Shown here one piece after another: positions 53,520 through 63,067 of a stretch of 64,000 nt of DNA. A model generated the notes under the pieces. The model worked only from the letters and a program-made list of their open reading frames with translations. It was not told where the DNA came from and ran no database searches. The DNA lies in NCBI RefSeq assembly GCF_038235435.1, contig NZ_CP151275.1, positions 4,712,001 through 4,776,000 of the forward strand, in the 5' to 3' direction. The position numbers and the translations under genes are program-made. The stretch's first letter is position 1. Each line of letters starts with the position of its first letter. This DNA comes from Niveibacterium sp. SC-1. GTDB taxonomy: Bacteria; Pseudomonadota; Gammaproteobacteria; Burkholderiales; Rhodocyclaceae.

Positions 53520-54160
53520 TTTTGTCCCCCTGCGACCGGTGCGGACTGACCGGGCTTGCCTTCGGCCGCGGCTTTTTCTTCTTCGGTCGGAGCGCGCTCG
53601 ATGCTCACTTTGAGCTCGAAGTAGTAGATCTGGCGCCCTGCCGGAATCTTCTTGGCTTGCTCAAGATCCTTCGACTCGGGAACGCGGATTACCACCAGAT
53701 CCGGTTTCTCGAAAATCGGCGAGGCGTCGAGATTGCGCATGAAGGTCGACACGCGCGCGTTTGACTGGGAGAGACCGATCAAGGTGATGGTCAGCCCCTT
53801 CTGCTGCACGCCGCCCAGCATGATGCCTTCCGGGGTCTGGCGGGCCAGTTCGTTCATGACGTGAACCGTCTCCGCCCGATGGCTTTGCAGCAGCTCGATC
53901 ACCTGCTTGCGCGACAGCAAGGCCTGCGTCTGCTCCTTCAGGCGCTTGATCTCAGCGATGTCCTTGTCCAGGCGCACCATTTCGCTGCGTAGGAAGTCAT
54001 TGTCCGACTGCTGCGATTCGATGCGGCTGGCGTACCAGGTATGCACCGCCAGCGCGACGACGGCGGCTGCGATCACAGCTACAACAGCCAGCGCATAGAA
54101 CTGCTGCCTACGATGCCGACGCGCCTCTTCGCGGTGCGGCAGGAGGTTGATGCGGATCAT
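53516..54160 (-). CDS. pilN: type IV pilus inner-membrane protein PilN
   Basis: A 214-residue bitopic protein. The conserved cytoplasmic tail MIRINLLPHREEARRHRR binds PilM; one membrane helix (AVVAVIAAAVVALAV) follows, then a coiled-coil and a periplasmic domain with LTLIGLSQSNARVSTFMRNLD-like sequence. It overlaps both pilM and pilO by 4 bases, so the operon is tightly coupled. Confidence 0.96.
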   Translation of the reverse strand: MIRINLLPHREEARRHRRQQFYALAVVAVIAAAVVALAVHTWYASRIESQQSDNDFLRSEMVRLDKDIAEIKRLKEQTQALLSRKQVIELLQSHRAETVHVMNELARQTPEGIMLGGVQQKGLTITLIGLSQSNARVSTFMRNLDASPIFEKPDLVVIRVPESKDLEQAKKIPAGRQIYYFELKVSIERAPTEEEKAAAEGKPGQSAPVAGGQK

Positions 54161-55236
54161 TCGTCAAACCTCCGCAGCGCAAGACCGGTCGCGACCATCA
54201 AGGCCGGCGCATCGGCGGACAAGCTCTTGGGCCGAATGCGCTGGGAGAGCTGCATTCCGGCGAAGGGATTGGCAGTCATGGTCGGCACCTGCGTGCGTCC
54301 GGCCACGACCTGATCGAGACCTGGAATGACCGCGCAACCACCCGCGAGAATCACGTGATCGACCTGGTTGAAGGTGGTCGAGGTGAAGAAGAACTGCAGC
54401 GCCCGCGACACTTCCAGCGCGAGGCTGTCCATGAAGGGACGCAGCAACTCGACCTCGTAGTTCTCCGGCAGGCTACCCGTACGCTTGGCGGACTCGGCCT
54501 CATCGACGTTCATGCCGTAGTGGCGCGCCACGTCCTGAGTCAGCTGATTGCCGCCGAAAGGCTGCTCGCGGGAATACAGCTGCTGCTCGTTGCGGAAGAC
54601 CGTGGTCTTGAGCATGTTCGCGCCAGCATCGACCAGCGCCACGATGCGGTTCTTGCCGCCTTCGGGAAGCTGGGCCCGCACCAGATCGAGTGCCGCCTGT
54701 GAGGCGAAGGACTCGACGTCCATCACCACCGGCTTCAAACCAGCGGCTTCGGCGACTGCGACCCGGTCCTCGACCTTCTCCTTGCGGGAGGCCGCGATGA
54801 GAACTTCGACTTCATCCTCGGTACCGGGCGCAGTGCCCAGCACCTGGAAGTCCAGGTTCACTTCCTCGATTGCGAACGGAATGTACTGGTTGGCCTCTGA
54901 CTCAACCTGGACTTCCATTTCGGTCTCGCGCAGGCCGGCGGGCAGGATGATCTTTTTGGTGATCACCGCCCCGGCGGGCAACGCCGCCGAGACCTGACGA
55001 GTGGTGGTCTGCATGCGCTTCCATGCCCTTCGGACCGCATCGGCCACGACATCGAGTTGCGCAATATTGCCGTCGCTGACAGCTTCGCGTGGCAGCGGCT
55101 CGATGGCATAGCGCTCCAGCCTTCGCTGGCGCCCATTCACATCGGCCAGTTCGACCAGCTTTACGGCCGAGGACGAGATGTCCAGACCGATCAGCGGACG
55201 CGCTTTGCCACCGAACAGAGAAGAGACGTCGATCAC
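54157..55236 (-). CDS. pilM: type IV pilus assembly actin-like ATPase PilM
   Basis: A 359-residue cytoplasmic FtsA/actin-fold protein that binds the PilN tail. It starts with GTG at 55236 (MIDVSSLFGGKARPLIGLDIS). ATP-binding motifs: GLDISSSAVKLVEL, VALVDAGANMLKTTVF and ILAGGCAVIPGLDQVV. It heads pilMNOPQ and is divergent from mrcA across about 170 bases. Confidence 0.95.
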   Translation of the reverse strand: MIDVSSLFGGKARPLIGLDISSSAVKLVELADVNGRQRRLERYAIEPLPREAVSDGNIAQLDVVADAVRRAWKRMQTTTRQVSAALPAGAVITKKIILPAGLRETEMEVQVESEANQYIPFAIEEVNLDFQVLGTAPGTEDEVEVLIAASRKEKVEDRVAVAEAAGLKPVVMDVESFASQAALDLVRAQLPEGGKNRIVALVDAGANMLKTTVFRNEQQLYSREQPFGGNQLTQDVARHYGMNVDEAESAKRTGSLPENYEVELLRPFMDSLALEVSRALQFFFTSTTFNQVDHVILAGGCAVIPGLDQVVAGRTQVPTMTANPFAGMQLSQRIRPKSLSADAPALMVATGLALRRFDE

Positions 55237-55373
55237 GGGAAAAATCCCTTTTCAATCAACAAATTAGGCACAATTGCCACAATTTACTTGAAATCCTATC
55301 AGCATCGAAGAAGCGAAGTAAAGAGAAACTTATGATCCAGGAATGCCCGTCGGGGCGCGAGCCTTGACTGGCC

Positions 55374-55379
55374 TATAAT
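55374..55379 (+). promoter_or_regulatory. -10 element of mrcA
   Basis: A perfect TATAAT, 27 bases before the mrcA start. TTGACT just upstream (55364-55369) is only 4 bases away and cannot be its -35; no other good -35 was seen. Confidence 0.5.
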
Positions 55380-55406
55380 CCACCGCTCATCTTCCGCCGT
55401 ACGGTC

Positions 55407-57767
55407 ATGAGAACCACCGCCTACGTTTTTGGCATTCTTGTTGGACTTGTCCTTCTTGTCGTCGCCTCCCTCGGTATCGCAGTCGCCTTTGCCTGGCCAA
55501 AGCTGCCCGAGCTGGAGTCGCTGACCGACTACCAACCGCGCATCCCACTCCGCGTCTATTCCGCCGATGGCAAGCTCATCGGCGAGTTCGGCGAGGAGCG
55601 ACGCACCTTCACCAAGATCAAGGACGTCCCCGACCCCCTGAAGCACGCCATCCTGGCGGCCGAGGACGACAGCTTCTATCAGCACTCCGGCGTCGATTTC
55701 GCGGGCTTTGCCCGCGCCGCCGCCACCAACCTGCTCTCCGGCGGCAAGAGCCAGGGCGCGAGCACGATCACCATGCAGGTCGCCCGCAACTTCTTCCTGT
55801 CACGGGAGAAGAGCTACAGCCGCAAGCTCTACGAGGTGCTGCTCGCGCTCAAGATCGAGAAGAACTTGAGCAAGGACCAGATCCTCGAGATCTACTTCAA
55901 CCAGATCTACCTCGGGCAGCGTGCCTACGGCTTCGCAGCTGCCGCACAGACCTATTTCGGCAAAAATCTGCCGCAGTTGACGGTTGCCGAGTCTGCGATG
56001 CTCGCCGGACTGCCCAAGGCGCCCTCCGCTTACAACCCGGTGAGCAATCCGGCGCGCGCGCAGTTGCGTCAGCACTATGTGCTGCGACGCATGCTCGAAC
56101 TTGGCTTCATCGACTCGGCGACGCACCAGAAAGCACTGGAAGAAAAGCTCCAGGTCCTGCGCGGCAGCAACGGCCAGATCCGCGCAGTCGTCCCGGTGCA
56201 TGCCGAATACGTCGCCGAGATGGCGCGCCAGCTCGCCTACGAGCAATACAAGGACGCGGCCTACACCGCCGGGATCAAGGTCATCACCACGATCAAGTCG
56301 AGCGACCAGGAAGCGGCCTATGCAGCCGTGCGGCGCGGCCTGTTGGATTACGAACGCCGCCACGCCTACCGCGGCGCGGAAAGCTATGTAGACCTGACCG
56401 GCATCCAGTCGGACAAGGACGAAGCGCTCGACGTCCTGCTCGACGACATCCCCGACAACGGCGAGATGCTGCCGGCGATCGTGCTCGACGCCTCGCCCAA
56501 GGGCATCAAGCTCTTCAAGCGCGGCGGCGAGATCATCGAACTGGGCAAGGACCAGTTGCGCTTCGTCTCGCGGATGCTCGCGGACAACGCCCCGCCCAAC
56601 AAGCGCCTGCGTCCTGGCGCGGTGGTGCGTATCGCGGCCCGCGACAAGACCTGGGACATCGTGCAGACGCCGGAAGTCGAGGGCGGCCTGATCTCGGTCG
56701 ATCCGGACACCGGCGCAGTGCGCGCGCTGGTGGGCGGCTTCGACTTCAACCGCAACAAGTTCAACCACGTCACCCAGGCCTGGCGTCAGCCGGGTTCGAG
56801 CTTCAAGCCCTTCATCTACTCCGCCGCGCTCGAAAAAGGCTTCGGCCCGAGCAGCGTCGTCGACGATGCGCCGCTCACCTTCTCGTCCGGCCAGACCGGC
56901 AGCCAGCCCTGGTCGCCCAAGAACTACGACGGCAAGTACGAAGGTCCGATGACGCTGCGCACGGCGCTGGCCAAGTCCAAGAACCTGGTCTCGATCCGCA
57001 TCCTCAACTCCATCGGTGCGGGCTATGCCCAGGACTACATCGGCCGCTTCGGCTTCGATCCGGACAAGCACCCGGCCTATCTGACGATGGCCCTAGGTGC
57101 CGGTTCGGTAACCATGTGGCAGATGGCGCAGGCCTATTCGGTCTTCGCCAACGGCGGCTATCGCATCCAGCCCTTCATCGTGAGCGAGATCCAGGACCAG
57201 TTCGGCAAGACGCTGGCACGCGTACCGGTCACCAAGGCGGGCGACAACGCGCCGCGGGTGCTCGATCCGCGCAATGCCTTCCTGATGGACAGCCTGATGC
57301 GTGATGTGGTCCGACGTGGCACCGCCGCCAAGGCGCTGGCGCTCAAGCGTTCGGACCTCGCCGGCAAGACGGGCACCACCAACGACTATGTGGATGCGTG
57401 GTTCTGCGGCTACCAGCCCAGCCTGGTGGCGATCAGCTGGATCGGCTATGACACCCCGCGCAACCTCGGCTCGGGCGAGACGGGGGGCGCGGCCGCCTTG
57501 CCGACCTGGATCGCCTACATGGGCAAGGCATTGCAAGGAGTGCCGGAATCCGCCCCCACCCCGCCCTCGGGCCTGACCGCCATCACCACCAGCGACGGCC
57601 GCCAGGACTGGGTCTACGAGGAACGCATGGGCATGCCGCCGCCCCCGGAGGTGGTGAGTGCACCGGAAGCTCCGGCACCGGCATCGGACGCCTCGGCTCC
57701 GCTCTACCTGGGGCCGTCCCAGACGGCGAACCAACCCGGACAAGCCGGACAGCTCGTACCGAACTGA
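55407..57767 (+). CDS. mrcA: penicillin-binding protein 1A (bifunctional glycosyltransferase/transpeptidase)
   Basis: A 786-residue class A PBP. One N-terminal membrane helix (8-30) precedes the GT51 domain with the catalytic glutamate in AAEDDSFYQHSGVDF (E86) and GASTITMQVARNFFLS, and QILEIYFNQIYLGQRAYG. An OB-like insert is followed by the transpeptidase: S464-S-F-K467, S524-K-N526 and K654-T-G-T657. A disordered Pro/Ala tail ends it. It is divergent from pilMNOPQ and convergent with cyaY, an arrangement common in betaproteobacteria. Confidence 0.97.
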   Translation: MRTTAYVFGILVGLVLLVVASLGIAVAFAWPKLPELESLTDYQPRIPLRVYSADGKLIGEFGEERRTFTKIKDVPDPLKHAILAAEDDSFYQHSGVDFAGFARAAATNLLSGGKSQGASTITMQVARNFFLSREKSYSRKLYEVLLALKIEKNLSKDQILEIYFNQIYLGQRAYGFAAAAQTYFGKNLPQLTVAESAMLAGLPKAPSAYNPVSNPARAQLRQHYVLRRMLELGFIDSATHQKALEEKLQVLRGSNGQIRAVVPVHAEYVAEMARQLAYEQYKDAAYTAGIKVITTIKSSDQEAAYAAVRRGLLDYERRHAYRGAESYVDLTGIQSDKDEALDVLLDDIPDNGEMLPAIVLDASPKGIKLFKRGGEIIELGKDQLRFVSRMLADNAPPNKRLRPGAVVRIAARDKTWDIVQTPEVEGGLISVDPDTGAVRALVGGFDFNRNKFNHVTQAWRQPGSSFKPFIYSAALEKGFGPSSVVDDAPLTFSSGQTGSQPWSPKNYDGKYEGPMTLRTALAKSKNLVSIRILNSIGAGYAQDYIGRFGFDPDKHPAYLTMALGAGSVTMWQMAQAYSVFANGGYRIQPFIVSEIQDQFGKTLARVPVTKAGDNAPRVLDPRNAFLMDSLMRDVVRRGTAAKALALKRSDLAGKTGTTNDYVDAWFCGYQPSLVAISWIGYDTPRNLGSGETGGAAALPTWIAYMGKALQGVPESAPTPPSGLTAITTSDGRQDWVYEERMGMPPPPEVVSAPEAPAPASDASAPLYLGPSQTANQPGQAGQLVPN

Positions 57768-57863
57768 GGTCCGGCGGCTGGGCGGAAGGCAACGTGGCGC
57801 CTGCGGCCAGATCGGGGCGCCGCCCGCCCGCGGGGAGCGGCGTGACCGCTTCCCGCTTCGGAC

Positions 57864-58178
57864 TCAGGAATGCAGCGTGATCGCCTCGCCCGCCTGCGCA
57901 CTCGCCAGGCGCGCGAGTGCCGCCCACAGCTCCTCGCCATCGCGGGTACCGATCCAGTGGCCATCGGCGTGGCGATAGTGGAAGCCGCCCAGGCGGGAGG
58001 CGACCCAGATTTCGCGCGCCGCGCTGTGGCGGTTGATGATCATCTGCGAGCCGTCCTCGAACTCCACCTGCAACACGCCCCCGGGCTGGACTTCCACGTC
58101 CAGCTCGGCGGCCTCGAAGGCGGCTTCGATCTTCTGCAGTTCGGCCTCGGCGAGGGCGTTGAAGCTGGCTTCGTCCAT
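57864..58178 (-). CDS. cyaY: frataxin-like iron-binding protein CyaY
   Basis: A 104-residue acidic protein of the frataxin family, which binds iron and modulates Fe-S cluster assembly on IscS. Family features: SFNALAEAELQKIEAAFE (acidic helix), GGVLQVEFEDGSQMIINRH, and REIWVASRLGGFHYRH...W with the conserved Trp/Gly. The ATG at 58178 is used. It is divergent from the LptM-like gene. Confidence 0.95.
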   Translation of the reverse strand: MDEASFNALAEAELQKIEAAFEAAELDVEVQPGGVLQVEFEDGSQMIINRHSAAREIWVASRLGGFHYRHADGHWIGTRDGEELWAALARLASAQAGEAITLHS

Positions 58179-58238
58179 GTCTGCTCCTTCTGCTAGCATC
58201 CCGGGCTTACCCTAGATGCCCTGACGACGCGGCCTCGC

Positions 58239-58517
58239 ATGCGTCGGATCTCCGCCATGCGTATCGCGCCGCGTTCTGAGTTGAATTCCGTCCCTTCCGT
58301 TTCGATCCCGAGGCGCTCGCGCGCGTTGTGCGTGCTGCTGGTGCTGGCCTGCGTGGCCGGCTGCGGGATCAAGGGGCCGCTGTATCTGGGCAAGCCCCCC
58401 AAGGCGACGCGCTCGGATGTTAGCAAACCGCCTGTTGCCGCCGGTGCCGCGCCGGTGGTCCCCACGCCCGCGGCATCGCAACCCGACCCCATGCCCGCCG
58501 CTTCGCAGCCCGAATAA
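58239..58517 (+). CDS. small LptM/YifL-like lipoprotein
   Basis: A small lipoprotein of up to 92 residues immediately before lysA. The lipobox and mature start ACVAGCGIKGPLYLGKPP are the conserved signature of LptM (YifL) proteins, which assist LptD maturation in the outer membrane in E. coli. The rest is a Pro/Ala/Ser tail. The start is uncertain: ATG at 58239 or 58257, or a later GTG/TTG, would all give a usable signal. The yifL-lysA-like arrangement is common in proteobacteria. Confidence 0.8.
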   Translation: MRRISAMRIAPRSELNSVPSVSIPRRSRALCVLLVLACVAGCGIKGPLYLGKPPKATRSDVSKPPVAAGAAPVVPTPAASQPDPMPAASQPE

Positions 58518-58526
58518 GGTTCCCCG

Positions 58527-59783
58527 ATGAGCTTCCCGATCACCACCCTGGCACGCCGCGAAGGCGCGCTGTTCCTCGAAGACGTCGCGCTGGAAAACAT
58601 CGCCGCCGGCTTCGGCTCGCCCACCTATGTGTATTCGCGTGCCGCGCTGGAAGCCGCCTACACGGCATGGAGCCGCGCCCTGCAAGGCAAGCGCGCACGT
58701 GTCTTCTACGCCGTGAAGGCCAATTCGAACATCGCGATCCTGCAACTCTTCGCCCGACTCGGCGCCGGCTTTGACATCGTCTCGGGCGGTGAACTCGCCC
58801 GCGTGCTGGCGGCGGGCGCCTCGGCCAGCGACGTGGTGTTCTCCGGCGTGGGCAAGAGCGAGGGCGAGATGCGCCAGGCGCTGGCCGCCGGCGTCCGCTG
58901 CTTCAATATCGAGAGCGAACCCGAGCTGCTGCGTCTCGAAGCCGTGGCCAAGCGCATGGGCCTGCGGGCGCCGATCGCCTTCCGGGTGAACCCGGACGTC
59001 GACCCCAAGACGCACCCCTACATTTCCACCGGCCTCAAGAACAACAAGTTCGGCGTGGCCTTCGACGAGGCCCTGCGCCTGTACCGCTACGCCGCCGCCT
59101 CCGCGCATCTCGCGATCGATGGCATCGCCTGCCACATCGGCTCGCAGATGCTGGAACGCGATCCCATCGCCGACGCCGGCGGCCGCGTGCTGGAACTCAT
59201 CGCCCAGCTCAACGCCGAGGGCATCACGCTCAAACACATCGACCTGGGCGGCGGCCTCGGCATCCGCTACCGCGACGAAGTGCCGCCCGCGGTGTCGGAC
59301 TACCTCGGCCCCCTGCTCGCCAAGTTCGCCGGGCGTAGCGAAGAACTGTGCTTCGAACCCGGCCGCTCGCTGGTCGGCAACGCCGGCCTGTTGCTCACCC
59401 GGGTCGAGTACGTGAAGCACGGCGAGAGCCGCCACTTCGCGATCGTCGATGCGGCGATGAACGACCTCGCCCGCCCGGCGCTCTACGAGGCGTATCACGA
59501 GATCGTCCCGGTCGCGGCGCGCGAGCTCACCCCGCATACCTACGACGTGGTCGGCCCCGTCTGCGAGTCGGGCGACTTCCTTGGTCTGGAGCGTGAGCTG
59601 GCGATCCAGGACGGCGACCTGCTCGCGGTCCTCTCGGCCGGTGCCTACGGCATGGCCATGGCTTCCAACTACAACACCCGCGGCCGCGCCGCCGAGGTGC
59701 TGGTGGACGGAGAAGCCGTACACCTGATCCGCGAACGCGAAACGGTGGATTCGCTCTTCGCGGCGGAAAAACTGCTGCCCTGA
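58527..59783 (+). CDS. lysA: diaminopimelate decarboxylase
   Basis: The 418-residue PLP enzyme that makes lysine from meso-diaminopimelate. The PLP lysine is K64 (FYAVKANSN), with GFDIVSGGEL after it, HIDLGGGLGIRY for phosphate binding, EPGRSLVGNAG, and the active-site cysteine C346 (CESGDFLG) from the dimer partner. It starts 9 bases after the LptM-like gene. A 9-base-stem hairpin follows. Confidence 0.97.
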   Translation: MSFPITTLARREGALFLEDVALENIAAGFGSPTYVYSRAALEAAYTAWSRALQGKRARVFYAVKANSNIAILQLFARLGAGFDIVSGGELARVLAAGASASDVVFSGVGKSEGEMRQALAAGVRCFNIESEPELLRLEAVAKRMGLRAPIAFRVNPDVDPKTHPYISTGLKNNKFGVAFDEALRLYRYAAASAHLAIDGIACHIGSQMLERDPIADAGGRVLELIAQLNAEGITLKHIDLGGGLGIRYRDEVPPAVSDYLGPLLAKFAGRSEELCFEPGRSLVGNAGLLLTRVEYVKHGESRHFAIVDAAMNDLARPALYEAYHEIVPVAARELTPHTYDVVGPVCESGDFLGLERELAIQDGDLLAVLSAGAYGMAMASNYNTRGRAAEVLVDGEAVHLIRERETVDSLFAAEKLLP

Positions 59784-59794
59784 GCGCGCAGCCG

Positions 59795-59827
59795 GAGTCG
59801 CTGAGCGCGGTTGGGTCGCAGCGACTC
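59795..59827. terminator. hairpin between convergent lysA and LysR genes
   Basis: A perfect 9-base stem, GAGTCGCTG with CAGCGACTC, closes a 15-base loop between two convergent genes. Only a short T-rich run follows, so terminator function is probable from position rather than certain. Confidence 0.5.
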
Positions 59828-59833
59828 TTGGCT

Positions 59834-60730
59834 TCAGCCAAGCACCTGCTGCGCGCAGGCGATGAAAGCGCGCAGCTTGGGTGGCACCTGCCGCCGGCTC
59901 GAGTAGTAGATGTGAAAGCCCGGGAAGCGCGGGCTGTAGGGTGCGAGCACACGCACGAGACTGCCCTGCTCGAAATAGGGCTGCATCAATCCGGTGAAGC
60001 TGTAGGCCAGCCCTACACCGTCCAGCGCCGCGGCGATCGCCACCCAGGGGTCGTTGGCAATCAATCCTCCCGGCACCGCCAGCTCCACCAGCCGACCCTC
60101 CTGCATGAACTCCCAGCGGAACACGGCGCCGCTCGTCACGTAGCGGAAGCGCAGGCAGTTGTGCCGCGCCAGATCTTCAAGCGCGCGCGGAATACCACGC
60201 GCAGCCAGATAGCCAGGCGAAGCGGCCACCGCCACCTCCAGCTCCGGTCCCAGCGGCTGTGCCACCATGTCGCCCTGCACGTTCTCGCCCAGCCGGATGC
60301 CCGCATCGAGACCGGCGGCGACGATGTCGGAGAAACCATCGTCGATGACGAACTCCAGCGTGACTTCGGGATGCGCCGCAGTGAAGACCGGCACCACCTG
60401 TCGCAGCACCATCGCATAGCCCACGCGTGAGGTGTTGATGCGCAAGGTGCCCGAGGGCCGATCGCGGAACCGGGCGAGCCCTTCGGCCGCATCCGCCAGA
60501 TCGCCCACCGCAGGCGCCACGCGCTCCAGGTAGCTCGCCCCCGCCTCGGTCAGGCTCACGCTGCGCGTCGTGCGATGCAGGAGCCGCACGCCCAGGCGAG
60601 CCTCCAGCTGGCGCATCGCCTGGCTCACCGCCGAGGGCGACACATCCAGCTCCGCCGCCGCCGCGGTGAAGCTGCGTCGCCGCGCCACGGTCACGAAGGC
60701 CACCAGGCCATCCAGATGATCGAGTTTCAT
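59834..60730 (-). CDS. LysR family transcriptional regulator
   Basis: A 298-residue LTTR. The N-terminal winged helix is clear (MKLDHLDGLVAFVTVARRRSFTAAAAELDVSPSAVSQAMRQLEARLGVRLLHRTTRSV), and the C-terminal part is the substrate-binding fold. The ATG at 60730 is used. It resembles regulators placed beside oxidoreductases; the divergent aldo/keto reductase is the likely target, through the palindrome at 60740-60756. Confidence 0.93.
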   Translation of the reverse strand: MKLDHLDGLVAFVTVARRRSFTAAAAELDVSPSAVSQAMRQLEARLGVRLLHRTTRSVSLTEAGASYLERVAPAVGDLADAAEGLARFRDRPSGTLRINTSRVGYAMVLRQVVPVFTAAHPEVTLEFVIDDGFSDIVAAGLDAGIRLGENVQGDMVAQPLGPELEVAVAASPGYLAARGIPRALEDLARHNCLRFRYVTSGAVFRWEFMQEGRLVELAVPGGLIANDPWVAIAAALDGVGLAYSFTGLMQPYFEQGSLVRVLAPYSPRFPGFHIYYSSRRQVPPKLRAFIACAQQVLG

Positions 60731-60739
60731 GTCGCAATT

Positions 60740-60756
60740 ATGAAGCAATGCTTCAT
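60740..60756. promoter_or_regulatory. perfect palindrome, probable LysR binding site
   Basis: ATGAAGCA-A-TGCTTCAT is a perfect 17-base palindrome 10 bases upstream of the LysR start and about 110 bases before the aldo/keto reductase start. LTTR sites are typically T-N(11-13)-A palindromes between divergent genes, and this has T-N13-A. Confidence 0.65.
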
Positions 60757-60865
60757 GGCGGATCGCAAGAATGGGCATTTGTCGCCGAGTCTCTTCTCGT
60801 CATGATGGCGCCATACGCTCATCGCCACTCGCATTCCTCCCCCTTCACCCCGACAGGAGATGCAC

Positions 60866-61969
60866 ATGTCACTCGCCCAGTACTACACCCTCGGTCGCAG
60901 CGGTCTTCGTGTTTCGCGTCTTGCACTCGGCGCCATGACCTTCGGCACGGAATGGGGCTTCGGCGCCGACAAGGCCGACGCCCGCGCACTATTCGATGCC
61001 TACGTGGCAGCCGGCGGCAATCTGCTCGATACCGCCGACATGTACACCAACGGCACCAGTGAAACCTGGCTGGGCGAATTCGTGAAGGAGGCCGGCCTGC
61101 GCGACCGCATGGTCATCACCACCAAGTTCAGCCACAACCCGCAGCCGGGCAATCCGAACAGCGGCGGCAACGGGCGCAAGAACATGATCCGCGCGGTGGA
61201 AGGCTCGCTGCGCCGTCTCGGCACCGACTACATCGACCTCTTCCTGCTCCACAACTGGGACCAGCTCACGCAGCCGGAAGAGGTGATGCGCGCGTTCGAC
61301 GACCTCGTCTCCAGTGGCAAGGTGCGCCACGTCGGCCTCTCGGATGTCCCGGCCTGGTACGCCTCGCGCGCACAGACGCTGGCGGAGTGGCGCGGCTGGG
61401 AGCCGCTCACCACACTGCAACTCGAATACTCGCTCGCGGAGCGCAACATTGAGTTCGAGTTCACCCGGCTCGCCACCGACCATGGCATGGGCATCATGGT
61501 GTGGAGCCCGCTCTCCAGCGGCCTGCTCTCGGGCAAGTACCGTCCCGGCCAGGAAGCCAGTGGTCGCCTGCAGACGCTCAAGGATTCGGGCAACCCGGCC
61601 TTCGAGAAATTCACCGAGCGCAACTGGCGCATCGTCGCGGAGCTGGAGAAGGTCGCGCAGGAAATCGATCGGCCAATGGCCCAGGTCGCGATCAACTGGG
61701 TCGCCCACCGGCCCGGCGTGTCCTCGGTCATCCTCGGCGCAACCCGGCTTTCGCAACTGCAGGACACGCTCAAGTCGCTCGACTTCACCCTGCCCGACGC
61801 CCTGCGCGCGCGGCTGGACGCCGTCAGCGCGCCGCAGGCGCAGTTCCCATACACCTTCTTCGGGCCGGAGATCCAAGGCATGTTGCATGGCGGGGCGGCA
61901 GTCGGCGACAAGCCGGACGGCTACTACGCACCGGTGCGCGTCGCGGCGCCTGCGAACAGCCTGGCGTAA
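60866..61969 (+). CDS. aldo/keto reductase
   Basis: A 367-residue NADPH-dependent oxidoreductase with the tetrad D55 and Y60 (LLDTADMYTNGTSE), K87 (ITTKFSHN) and H129 (LFLLHNWDQ), and the cofactor-binding VSSVILGATRLSQLQDTL near the C-terminus. AGGAG six bases before it supports the ATG at 60866. It is divergent from a LysR regulator. The substrate, probably an aldehyde or quinone-like compound, is unknown. Confidence 0.93.
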   Translation: MSLAQYYTLGRSGLRVSRLALGAMTFGTEWGFGADKADARALFDAYVAAGGNLLDTADMYTNGTSETWLGEFVKEAGLRDRMVITTKFSHNPQPGNPNSGGNGRKNMIRAVEGSLRRLGTDYIDLFLLHNWDQLTQPEEVMRAFDDLVSSGKVRHVGLSDVPAWYASRAQTLAEWRGWEPLTTLQLEYSLAERNIEFEFTRLATDHGMGIMVWSPLSSGLLSGKYRPGQEASGRLQTLKDSGNPAFEKFTERNWRIVAELEKVAQEIDRPMAQVAINWVAHRPGVSSVILGATRLSQLQDTLKSLDFTLPDALRARLDAVSAPQAQFPYTFFGPEIQGMLHGGAAVGDKPDGYYAPVRVAAPANSLA

Positions 61970-62053
61970 TACCTTGGCGCGCGGCGGCATGCCTTGCACG
62001 TCGCCGCGTCGCGTCCTCCTAGACCCGCCGGGGCACGAAGGGCTCTATGCCGC

Positions 62054-63067
62054 TCAGTCCGGCGTGGACGCAGCGGCGCCCGGCATCAGCAGCGCGCGCA
62101 GATCCTCGGGCACGGACAATTCGGGGTTCGCCTTGCGCCAGCGCTCCAGCGCGGTGCGCGCCTCCAGCGTCTTGCCTTGCGCAAGCAGCTCGCGCACATG
62201 ACGCAGGGCAGGCTCCTCGCGCTGTGGGCTTTCAGTGCGCGCCTGGCCGGGCACCTCATCGGCCGCGAAGGCACGGGGCGCTGGCGCCGCGGCGGGGGCA
62301 GGCGCAGCTGAGATAGAGGGCGTTGGCTCAGCCTCGGCTTTCCTTGTTCGCGCCGCCGCGACGCGGGGCTGTTCTTCCGCACCGGCTCGCGCCTGATTGG
62401 CGGCGGCATCCTCACGCGGCACCCCGCTGGAGGCGGCTTGCTCGACGGGCGGCGGCGTACTCGCAACTTGAGGCTCCGACATCGCCTTCATCGCCCGCCG
62501 CGCATCCGCTTCGGATTCGCGCAGGCTGTCAGCCGGAGGCGACAACGCCGCTTTTTTCGCCGCCACGTCCGCGCTTACGGCAGACGCAGGCTTCCTGGGC
62601 GCGGGCGCTTCGTCCGCGGCTGGCGCGGCCACCTTTGCCCTGTCCGTCGTTTCCGGAGCAGGCGCCGCAGACAGGACTGCCGTCGCGGGCGCCGCCGCGA
62701 TCTCCTTTGGCATTTCGGCCGCGGGAGCCGCAGGCGGCAGTTGCTCACTGGCACCGGGCGCCTGCTGCGCGCCGCCTTCAAGAAACCACCACTGGCCCAG
62801 GCCCAACGCCACAACCAGGCTCGCGGCCACGGCCAGGGGCGCTGAAGCGCGGCGCCACCAGGGGAAATGAATCAGCTCGGCAGTCGGCTTGCCGCTGTCC
62901 CGTCCGTTGCCATCGACGGCCTGACCGAGCTCCGCGGCCACTGCGGCCCGGATACGTGCATCCAGGGCAGCCGAGGGCGCGGCCGCGGGGAGGCGGCCGT
63001 AGGCCGCGCTCACGCGGGCAGCCGCCTCGGCGTCCGTCTCGTCCGGTGTGTTCGGATGCTCGTTCAT
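62054..63067 (-). CDS. putative membrane anti-sigma factor
   Basis: A 337-residue protein with an N-terminal cytoplasmic region of about 70 residues, one membrane helix (APLAVAASLVVALGLGQWWFL, about 75-96), and a long periplasmic segment very rich in Ala, Pro and Glu without recognisable domains. Its start overlaps the ECF sigma stop (ATGA), the usual arrangement for a sigma/anti-sigma pair. The anti-sigma role is inferred from topology and position. No zinc-binding HxxxCxxC motif is visible in the N-terminus. Confidence 0.65.
   Translation of the reverse strand: MNEHPNTPDETDAEAAARVSAAYGRLPAAAPSAALDARIRAAVAAELGQAVDGNGRDSGKPTAELIHFPWWRRASAPLAVAASLVVALGLGQWWFLEGGAQQAPGASEQLPPAAPAAEMPKEIAAAPATAVLSAAPAPETTDRAKVAAPAADEAPAPRKPASAVSADVAAKKAALSPPADSLRESEADARRAMKAMSEPQVASTPPPVEQAASSGVPREDAAANQARAGAEEQPRVAAARTRKAEAEPTPSISAAPAPAAAPAPRAFAADEVPGQARTESPQREEPALRHVRELLAQGKTLEARTALERWRKANPELSVPEDLRALLMPGAAASTPD

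Noticed and set aside
55364..55379. TTGACT and TATAAT as a promoter pair for mrcA
   Set aside because: They are only 4 bases apart; the -10 alone was kept.
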